A program made the position numbers and the translations under genes. 17,105 bases of DNA from Erysipelotrichaceae bacterium. GTDB lineage: Bacteria > Bacillota_I > Bacilli_A > Erysipelotrichales > Erysipelotrichaceae. Below the pieces are notes generated by a model. The model had not been told where the DNA came from. It ran no database searches and was given only the letters and a program-made list of their open reading frames with translations. The stretch is taken from contig JAFZBT010000124.1 in assembly GCA_017561615.1 (NCBI GenBank), forward strand, positions 1 through 17,105, in the 5' to 3' direction. Shown one piece after another: positions 6,936 through 13,041 of this stretch. Position 1 is the first letter of the stretch, and the number at the start of each line of letters is the position of its first letter.

Positions 6936-8573
6936 ATGGCATATAAGGCTTTATACAGAAAATACCGGCCGAGCACATTTGATGAGGTTGTAGGGCAGAA
7001 AAGCGTCGTTACAACCCTCTTAAATGCGGTCAACAGCAACAAACTGGCTCACGCCTATCTTTTCTGCGGCCCGCGGGGCACGGGAAAGACAACAGTCGCA
7101 AAGCTGCTGGCCAAGACCATCAACTGCACTTCCGAGGGAGAAAGGCCGTGCGGAAAATGCCCTAACTGCCTGGAGATCCAGGAGTCAACCTATCCTGACG
7201 TCATTGAACTGGACGCCGCCAGCAACAACGGCGTAGACGAAGTCCGGGAAATAATTGAAAAGGTAAAGTATGCTCCCCTGAACGGGAAGTACAAGGTATA
7301 TATCATCGACGAGGTCCACATGATGACTTCCAGCGCCTTCAATGCGCTGCTGAAGACGCTAGAGGAACCTCCGGAATACTGCATCTTCATTCTGGCTACA
7401 ACGGAACCTCACAAGGTGCTGCCAACCATCATTTCCCGCTGTCAGCGGTTTGATTTCAAGAAAATCGATCATCGGGTCATTGAAGGCCGGCTGAGAGAAG
7501 TGTGCGAAAAGGAAGAAGTCCGCTGCAGCGAAGAGGCGGTCTCGCTGATCGCTGAACTGGCAGACGGCGGCATGAGAGATTCTCTCAGCATACTGGATCA
7601 GTGCATCGCCTATGCCGGCAATGACATAACCGCTGAAAAAGTCGGCGAAGTCTACGGCGTAGCTTCTCTCAGCGAAAAGCTGGGGGTGCTTGATCTGGTA
7701 AAGAAAAAGGACGCTGCCGGACTTGTTGACCGGATCAACGACATTTCCTCCAGGGGTCTTGACATTCAGAGACTGACCATGGACCTTCTGAACATTGTCA
7801 AGGACGCGGTCGTCTACGGCTACAGCCGGGATGAAAAGGCTCTTGGCGTTCTCAGTGCTGAACAGGCAAAAAAGCTGACCGTTCAGTTTACGACCGAACA
7901 GCTTCTGAGATTCATCGAGAATCTTGTTGAAGCACAGGGCCGTTACCGTGATGCCAGCAACGCACTGTCCTACTTTGAAGTCTGCGTTCTGAAGATGATG
8001 AACCACGACGAACGGACCGCTGTTCCACAGCCCGAAGAGCCGGTCTCAGAGACCAGGACAGAACCGAAGCCGAAACCGGTGAAGGAAGAAGAGGAACCGC
8101 AGCAGCCTGAATATGTTGAGTACACGGATGAAAGACTGTATGAGATCCTTACGCAGGCCAGCAAGGCGATTAAGGAACAGGATCGGGCCGGCATAGCCGG
8201 CGCTCTGTTTGCCGATCTTCCGTTTGAAGAAAACCGGCTGGTAGAACTGGTCAAGGGAGCGGACATCATGGCCAGTTCTCCGGACAACGTGATCCTGGTC
8301 GTTGATGACCGCCTTAAGGCCAACACCATTAACGAGAAAAACAACAAGAAGAAAATTGAAGAACTGTTTTCCTCCTGTCTGGCCACGGGCAAGGATTTCT
8401 ATGCGATCACCAGAGACCACCAGGCATTCATGATCAATTATTTCAAGGCGCATAAGAATCAGCCGGCCAGACCGGCGGAAACGGATCAGCCGCAGGAAGA
8501 AGCGGTTCAGGAAGGCGACGAAAAGCTTGTAAGCCTCTTCGGCAAGGACGGCTTTGACGTAGTAGAGGAGTAA
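6936..8573 (+). CDS. dnaX: DNA polymerase III subunit tau (clamp loader)
   Basis: ATPase motor of the clamp loader that places the sliding clamp on primed DNA and links polymerase to helicase. The 545 residues show Walker A GPRGTGKT (45-52), the four-cysteine zinc module (C64, C72, C75, C78), Walker B IIDEVH (123-128), LATTEP (153-158, sensor 1), the SRC arginine finger (167-169), and sensor 2 GGMRDS (211-216). Domain III (about 243-355) is followed by a Pro/Glu/Lys linker (about 358-396) and a C-terminal tau domain. AAGGAG at 6925-6930 sits 5 nt before the ATG. The exact heptamer A AAA AAG at 7868-7874 is in the register needed for -1 slippage (see findings). recR follows after a single nucleotide; the ebfC gene usually found between them is absent. 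Confidence 0.97.
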   Translation: MAYKALYRKYRPSTFDEVVGQKSVVTTLLNAVNSNKLAHAYLFCGPRGTGKTTVAKLLAKTINCTSEGERPCGKCPNCLEIQESTYPDVIELDAASNNGVDEVREIIEKVKYAPLNGKYKVYIIDEVHMMTSSAFNALLKTLEEPPEYCIFILATTEPHKVLPTIISRCQRFDFKKIDHRVIEGRLREVCEKEEVRCSEEAVSLIAELADGGMRDSLSILDQCIAYAGNDITAEKVGEVYGVASLSEKLGVLDLVKKKDAAGLVDRINDISSRGLDIQRLTMDLLNIVKDAVVYGYSRDEKALGVLSAEQAKKLTVQFTTEQLLRFIENLVEAQGRYRDASNALSYFEVCVLKMMNHDERTAVPQPEEPVSETRTEPKPKPVKEEEEPQQPEYVEYTDERLYEILTQASKAIKEQDRAGIAGALFADLPFEENRLVELVKGADIMASSPDNVILVVDDRLKANTINEKNNKKKIEELFSSCLATGKDFYAITRDHQAFMINYFKAHKNQPARPAETDQPQEEAVQEGDEKLVSLFGKDGFDVVEE

Positions 8574-8574
8574 C

Positions 8575-9168
8575 ATGTACCCATCAGTTCTGGAAAAATT
8601 AATAGATTATTTCAAGATGCTGCCGTCAGTAGGACAGAAGACAGCGGAGCGGTATGCCATGAGAATGCTGGAGATACCGCAGGAGGATGTTGAAAACTTT
8701 GCCCATCAGCTGCTGCTGACCAGGGAAAAGATCACCAGATGCCCGGTCTGCGGCAATCTTGCCGAAGGGGAGCGCTGTGCGATCTGCGCTGACGAAAGCC
8801 GCGACCGTACAACCATCTGCGTTGTTCAGCAGCCGAAGGATGTCGTTGCCATGGAGAAGATGGGCGAATACCGCGGTCTCTACCATGTACTTAACGGTGC
8901 CATCTCGCCAATGAAGGGCATCCTGCCGGATGATCTTAATGTGGCGTCGCTGCTGAGCCGGATAGATGAAAACACCAGGGAGATCATCATCGCGACCAAC
9001 TCGACGGTCGACGGCGACACGACAGCCCTGTACATTACCAAGATCCTTAAGGACTACCCGCACGTCGCGGTAAGCCGGCTGGCGACCGGACTGCCCATGG
9101 GCGGCAATCTGGACTACGCCGACGAAGTTACCCTGTCCAGGGCAATGGCGGGACGCATCAGACAGTAG
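8575..9168 (+). CDS. recR: Recombination mediator protein RecR
   Basis: Acts with RecO (and RecF) to load RecA on SSB-coated single-stranded DNA during gap repair. The 197-residue length is normal. An N-terminal helix-hairpin-helix is seen at LPSVGQKTAERYA (16-28). A four-cysteine zinc finger follows (C56, C59, C68, C71). The Toprim domain runs from about 80, with ICVVQQPKDV (81-90) and IIATNSTVDGD (138-148), and the family signature GLPMGGNLDYADEVTLSRA ends the protein. GAGGAG at 8565-8570, inside the end of dnaX, is 4 nt before the ATG, so the two are probably translationally coupled. Confidence 0.97.
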   Translation: MYPSVLEKLIDYFKMLPSVGQKTAERYAMRMLEIPQEDVENFAHQLLLTREKITRCPVCGNLAEGERCAICADESRDRTTICVVQQPKDVVAMEKMGEYRGLYHVLNGAISPMKGILPDDLNVASLLSRIDENTREIIIATNSTVDGDTTALYITKILKDYPHVAVSRLATGLPMGGNLDYADEVTLSRAMAGRIRQ

Positions 9169-9186
9169 AAAAGAAAGAGGAAAGGC

Positions 9187-10098
9187 ATGGCAGCGATAGC
9201 GTACGTTTCTGACGAAAAGATGCTGGAATATCACCGCTTTAACGGCTCGCATACGATCGTTTTCTGGCGCCTTTCCACCAAGAAATTCACCGACTTCAAG
9301 CCGGGAGATCTGCTGTTTTTCCTGGCCCGGGACGAAAATAACCGGAGAAAGGAAAAGGGTCTGACCGGCTATGGCTGCTTTGTCAGCGAGTCAAGCCTGT
9401 CGATCGACACCATCTGGAAGAATTACGGAAGGCAGACCGGATACAATACCCGCAGGGAACTGTACGACGCCATCCGAAAGAGCTGCAAGACCGAAGAAAT
9501 ACCGAAGAAGATCGGATGTCTGCTACTTGATCGTGTGGTGTTCTTCCAGAGCCCGGTATATCTGTCGTCTCTGGGTTATCAGCTTTCCAACAAGCTGGAA
9601 AGCTTCACCTATCTCGACCGTGATGAAGGAGAGCAGACGCTCAAGATCCTGAACGCTGTCAGGGAGATCGGTCTGGACAGCTGGAGCGCCATGGAAAACG
9701 AGACCATGAATGATGAACTGTTCCAGCAGCAGCTGGTCAGACACCAGATCTCGACCATCCTTCAGAGTTCAGAACCGGAACGGGAGATATCGTCTGCCAA
9801 GGCAGAACACATCTATTCCGTCTTCGCGGAGAAGGATCCGATGTGGATAAACCGGAAGCATAACAGCTTCCTGATCAGAGACCGGATCAACAGGCTGTAC
9901 TTCCTCTATGACAGTACAGCAAAAACGGAAAAGGAAAACTATTATAAACTTCTGGGAGAAATGATTTTCCTGAGAGAGACCTTCAGGCAGACCTTCGACG
10001 AGGAAATACAGATAATTGTCCTGACCTTCACCGACCTGAGTGAAAGACAGATAAAGTGCTTGAACGATAATCAAGTAGAGTGTCAGAGAGTATACTGA
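9187..10098 (+). CDS. Uncharacterised protein with possible PUA/EVE-like N-terminal domain
   Basis: I do not recognise this 303-residue protein. No signal peptide or membrane segment is visible, so it is likely cytoplasmic. Residues about 24-70 (FWRLS..KPGDLLFFLAR..GLTGYGCF) have the rhythm of a PUA/EVE-like beta fold: an aromatic-rich strand, then PGD, a hydrophobic strand, and a glycine turn. Residues about 72-165 are mixed helix and strand. The C-terminal half (about 175-303) alternates charged helices with strands such as RLYFLY (236-241) and IQIIVLTF (274-281). That is loosely nuclease-like in layout, but I find no intact PD-(D/E)xK or HNH motif. Ribosome site AGAGG (9176-9180) lies 6 nt before the ATG. 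It sits 18 nt after recR, probably in the dnaX-recR transcript, which hints at a nucleic-acid role but does not establish one. Confidence 0.8.
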   Translation: MAAIAYVSDEKMLEYHRFNGSHTIVFWRLSTKKFTDFKPGDLLFFLARDENNRRKEKGLTGYGCFVSESSLSIDTIWKNYGRQTGYNTRRELYDAIRKSCKTEEIPKKIGCLLLDRVVFFQSPVYLSSLGYQLSNKLESFTYLDRDEGEQTLKILNAVREIGLDSWSAMENETMNDELFQQQLVRHQISTILQSSEPEREISSAKAEHIYSVFAEKDPMWINRKHNSFLIRDRINRLYFLYDSTAKTEKENYYKLLGEMIFLRETFRQTFDEEIQIIVLTFTDLSERQIKCLNDNQVECQRVY

Positions 10099-10107
10099 CA
10101 CTCTTTT
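10078..10107 (+). terminator. Terminator of the tadA-dnaX-recR unit
   Basis: A perfect 9-bp stem, GAGTGTCAG (10078-10086) with CTGACACTC (10095-10103), encloses an 8-nt loop and is followed by TTTT. The stem includes the last codons and the TGA stop of the preceding gene. Confidence 0.88.
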
Positions 10108-10112
10108 CAAAC

Positions 10113-10138
10113 AAAAAACAGAGCGGGGCTCTGTTTTA
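10113..10138 (-). terminator. Terminator of the CYTH-domain gene
   Basis: AAAACAGAGC (10115-10124) pairs perfectly with GCTCTGTTTT (10128-10137) around a GGG loop. Read on the minus strand it is followed by a run of six T (10118-10113). The minus-strand stop codon (10136-10138) lies at the edge of the stem. The symmetry means it could also act on + strand transcripts that pass the first terminator. Confidence 0.87.
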
Positions 10139-10669
10139 CTGCTGCGGTTTCGTCTTCAGACAGCGTGTGTACTTGGACCCCCAGCTCTTTTCATAGCGGA
10201 GGTTTTCCCTGGCCAGGATCTCGTCAAAAGCCTTTCTGTGATCGTGCGGCTTCTTTACTTCATATTCGATCTCATAATCGGTCTGTCCGTTGTAGCTGTT
10301 GATGTCAAAGCACAGTTCGGCAAGACCGGTATCATATACCGCACGGTCGGTGACCATTGAGCCGAGGATCTGATAGGGAGGAAACACGGCAAAATCAGAA
10401 AGAGTCTTTCTGATTTCCGGATCATCGAAGAAATTGCCGGTAAAGGCTTTTTCATATTCGATGACCTGTCCGTCCCGATGCTGTTTCAGAGTAAACAGTT
10501 TCTCGCCAAGGCGTTCTCTGATGCGGAAGGCATAGTGCGAGGGGTCTTTGGTAACGAAGTAGGTGTTGACCTGTCTGACGAAATTCAGCGGCTGATAATG
10601 GGCGGCCAGTTTTTCAAAATCCGGCCTGCTTACCAGCGTTTTCAGTTCAAATTCAACTTGGCCTTTCAT
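10136..10669 (-). CDS. CYTH-domain protein (YjbK-like, putative triphosphatase)
   Basis: A 177-residue CYTH-fold protein. This family forms an eight-stranded tunnel that binds triphosphates or adenylyl substrates with metal. The signature ExExK is E6-F-E8-L-K10. Further charged tunnel strands follow: AFRIRER (47-53), FTLKQ (59-63), YEKAF (72-76), and a late acidic strand around DYEIEYEV. Length and composition resemble Bacillus YjbK-type proteins more than class IV adenylate cyclases or thiamine triphosphatase, but the substrate cannot be assigned; inorganic triphosphate is one option. It is the only minus-strand gene and diverges from nadK across 57 bp. In Bacillus subtilis a yjbK-like gene lies near a nadK homologue (yjbN), so the pairing may be old. 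A GGTGA element about 9 nt before the ATG may serve as ribosome site. Confidence 0.87.
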   Translation of the reverse strand: MKGQVEFELKTLVSRPDFEKLAAHYQPLNFVRQVNTYFVTKDPSHYAFRIRERLGEKLFTLKQHRDGQVIEYEKAFTGNFFDDPEIRKTLSDFAVFPPYQILGSMVTDRAVYDTGLAELCFDINSYNGQTDYEIEYEVKKPHDHRKAFDEILARENLRYEKSWGSKYTRCLKTKPQQ

Positions 10670-10691
10670 ATGGAATAATCACCGTTAGATA

Positions 10692-10700
10692 TGATACAAT
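10692..10700 (+). promoter_or_regulatory. Extended -10 promoter of nadK
   Basis: TGATACAAT contains TACAAT (10695-10700) preceded by the extended-10 TGN. No good -35 is seen, which extended -10 promoters tolerate. The predicted start is near 10707. On the opposite strand the same bases read TATCAT (10696-10691), a possible -10 for the divergent CYTH gene, so the two promoters may overlap and compete. Confidence 0.5.
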
Positions 10701-10726
10701 AATTAATTGAAGAAAGGAATAAGCCA

Positions 10727-11500
10727 ATGAAAAAGTTCGCGATCGTCTCCCGGGACGACGAAGTTTCCGTAAAGATTTCCGCTACCATACAGAGCCGTCT
10801 GCTGGCTGCGGGAATGGAATATTCCGAAGAAAGACCGGAAATAGTCTGCGTCGTTGGCGGTGACGGAACGTTTCTTTCGGCGGTCCACAAGTACATTGGC
10901 CTTCTGAATCAGGTCGTCTTTGTCGGCATGCACACCGGTACACTGGGCTTTCTGGCGGATTACACCATCAGACAGATCAGCGAATTCACGGACGACATTG
11001 TCAGCAGAACACCGCAGATCGAAAGAAGAGCCCTGCTTAAGATCCACCTTTCTTCCATTAACAAAGACTGCTACGCTGTCAACGAGCTGCTCATTCAGCG
11101 GGCTCACACGCAGCACATCGATGTCTACATCAACGACAGGAAACTGGAGACTTTCCACGGCACCGGATTGCTGCTGTCAACGCAGATCGGATCAACGGCC
11201 TATAACCGTTCCATCGGCGGCGCCGTTGTCGAGCCGGGGCTGGAAGTCATGCAGCTGAGCGAGCTGGCCGGCATACATCACCACCATTACCGTTCGCTCA
11301 GAAACCCGCTGATTGTTTCCGGCAGAAATCAGGTCACCTTCACTTCCGATGATTTCAGCGAAGCGATCCTGGCCTTTGACCGCTATGAGATCCAGCTGCC
11401 GAAAAAGGAAACGGTCGTCTGCACCCTGTCCGATCTCAAGGTCCAGTTTGCCCATTACCGGGAAGCTGACTGGGTAGGACACCTTGAGCAGCTGTATTAG
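10727..11500 (+). CDS. nadK: NAD kinase
   Basis: Phosphorylates NAD to NADP in the cytoplasm. The protein has 257 residues, near the short end for bacterial NadK (about 260-300). The family motifs are present in order: GGDG at 44-47 (D46 catalytic) within VVGGDGTFL, then TGTLGFL (70-76), AVNE (117-120), and GSTAYN (155-160) followed by SIGGAVV. The motif-region spacing is normal. A run of four histidines (184-187) is unusual but lies in a variable loop. AAAGGA (10713-10718) is 8 nt before the ATG. It is followed after 21 nt by the PTS-like permease, suggesting cotranscription through mutS and mutL. Confidence 0.95.
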   Translation: MKKFAIVSRDDEVSVKISATIQSRLLAAGMEYSEERPEIVCVVGGDGTFLSAVHKYIGLLNQVVFVGMHTGTLGFLADYTIRQISEFTDDIVSRTPQIERRALLKIHLSSINKDCYAVNELLIQRAHTQHIDVYINDRKLETFHGTGLLLSTQIGSTAYNRSIGGAVVEPGLEVMQLSELAGIHHHHYRSLRNPLIVSGRNQVTFTSDDFSEAILAFDRYEIQLPKKETVVCTLSDLKVQFAHYREADWVGHLEQLY

Positions 11501-11521
11501 CTTTAGTTAGGGGAATGAGAA

Positions 11522-13039
11522 ATGAAAAAACACTGGTATGCCCTGCTTGATTCCATGAAGCTGCCGCTGGCGATTCTGCTGATCGGCTATCTTCTGATGG
11601 GGCTTAATGTTATAAGCGTAAAAAACGAACTGATCAGTACGGCGCTGCAGACGCTGGAGTACATCGGCTATGTAATGGTCGATCTGTTTCCGCTGATCGT
11701 CATCATTTCCTATTTCGGAAGGACTTATGAAGATTCGGCTCCGGTAAACGGCGGAATCGTCTGTTACCTGATCCTTAACGTAATCACTATGTTCTTCAGC
11801 AACGGTTCGCTGGCGGACAGTTTCTATACTGACCTCTTTACCTTCAGCGTGGACGCTGAGAATACAATAAGACCGCTCAACATGGGTCTGCTTGCTGCCG
11901 TCATTGTCATCATCATCGTCAACCTGACATACCGCTCCAGCCGCAAGCGCTATAACTACGGCATGCTGCCGTTCATTACCAACGACGTCTGGTTTTTGCT
12001 CAGCGCCATTCTGTTTACGCTGATCGTAGGCGCTCTGATCGTCTGGCAGTATCCGACCGTCGCCCGCTTCACCGTCAAGTGCATGCGGTTTGTGGCCATC
12101 AACAACACCAATCCGGCCAGCATGTTCCTTTACAGCTTATACGACAAGGTCATGAGCCTTACCGGTCTGCACGGCATCGTTGAGAAGGGTTTCTGGTTCG
12201 GCGAGTACGGCGGCAACTGGGTAAACGGTTCCGGAACAAGCTTTGTCGGCGACGCCAGCATCTGGAATGCCCAGATTGCGGCAGATACGCTGTCCAAGGG
12301 CGTTGGCCGTTACGGAACAAACTATTACATCGTTAATCTGTTCATGATACCGTCACTTCTTCTGGGATATCTGCTTAACATCCGCGACAAGGTTGAACTG
12401 CGGAAATCCTGGGGAACAGTCCTGTTTGGTCTGATCTGCTCTCTGCTTTGCGGAAGCGCTCTGCCTGTGGAGCTGGCTCTGCTGTTCATCGCGCCGGGTC
12501 TGTTGTTCGTTCACGTGATCCTGTCATCGCTGTCCAGCATGGCTCTGGCCCTGATGGGCGTTCAGCTGGGATTTACCGTAACCGGCAACCCTGATTACAC
12601 GGCAGCCGGTTCCCTTCTGGACTTCGTCAAGTATTTCCGCACGGCTTCACTTCATTCCGCAGCCCTGAAGATTCTGTTGGTCGGCGCTGTCTGTTTCGCT
12701 GTCTATCAGCTGATGGTGTTCCTGTACTACCGCTTCATCTCTCAGGACTTCCTGGACAACGAGGAAGGCAAGAAGGAACTGAAGGATTTTGTCAGAGCAC
12801 TCGGCGGACTGGAAAACATCAAGATGATCACTTCTTCCCCGACCAGCGTTATCGTCGTACTGCACGATAACGAGAAACTCGATCCCAAGGCCCTGCTGGA
12901 AACCAGAGCATATCTGATCAAGGAAAGGTATTTCGGCTATCATATTAATTACGGCCCGGGCAGCCCAGCCCTGTGCCGGATGATCAAAAAGGAAATCAGG
13001 GAACTCGAAGAAATCAAGAACTACCATAAAGAGGCATGA
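11522..13039 (+). CDS. PTS glucose-family EIIC-EIIB-like protein lacking expected catalytic residues
   Basis: A 505-residue membrane protein with about 8-10 hydrophobic segments (near 12-30, 48-66, 76-92, 120-136, 156-176, 266-284, 298-345 and 380-405), then a soluble C-terminal domain. The membrane part follows the glucose/maltose-superfamily EIIC pattern, and the LCGSALPVELALLFIAP stretch (309-325) aligns with the LTGITEPIEFSFLFVAP region. The tail (about 416-495) aligns with EIIB: ALGGLENIK (426-434) is the conserved EIIB start. Where EIIB has the phosphorylated cysteine of CxTRLR, this protein has S439 and TSVI. The GITEP glutamate is L314, and the usual His-His of the sugar site corresponds to about G230-G231. 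It may therefore be a non-phosphorylating transporter or a sensor. AGGGG (11509-11513) precedes the ATG by 8 nt. Confidence 0.75.
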   Translation: MKKHWYALLDSMKLPLAILLIGYLLMGLNVISVKNELISTALQTLEYIGYVMVDLFPLIVIISYFGRTYEDSAPVNGGIVCYLILNVITMFFSNGSLADSFYTDLFTFSVDAENTIRPLNMGLLAAVIVIIIVNLTYRSSRKRYNYGMLPFITNDVWFLLSAILFTLIVGALIVWQYPTVARFTVKCMRFVAINNTNPASMFLYSLYDKVMSLTGLHGIVEKGFWFGEYGGNWVNGSGTSFVGDASIWNAQIAADTLSKGVGRYGTNYYIVNLFMIPSLLLGYLLNIRDKVELRKSWGTVLFGLICSLLCGSALPVELALLFIAPGLLFVHVILSSLSSMALALMGVQLGFTVTGNPDYTAAGSLLDFVKYFRTASLHSAALKILLVGAVCFAVYQLMVFLYYRFISQDFLDNEEGKKELKDFVRALGGLENIKMITSSPTSVIVVLHDNEKLDPKALLETRAYLIKERYFGYHINYGPGSPALCRMIKKEIRELEEIKNYHKEA

Positions 13040-13041
13040 AC

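Noticed and set aside
12512..12517. CACGTG core inside the PTS-like gene as a fourth parS site
   Set aside because: The flanking bases do not match the 16-bp parS consensus (several mismatches), so only the six-base core is shared, as expected by chance.
12970..13035. A separate promoter for mutS
   Set aside because: I see no convincing -35/-10 pair near the end of the permease gene; cotranscription with it is simpler.
13036..13041. ATG 13036 as mutS start with an ATGA overlap
   Set aside because: The AGAGG site is only 1 nt away from it but 7 nt from ATG 13042, so the second ATG is the better start; the difference is only two residues.
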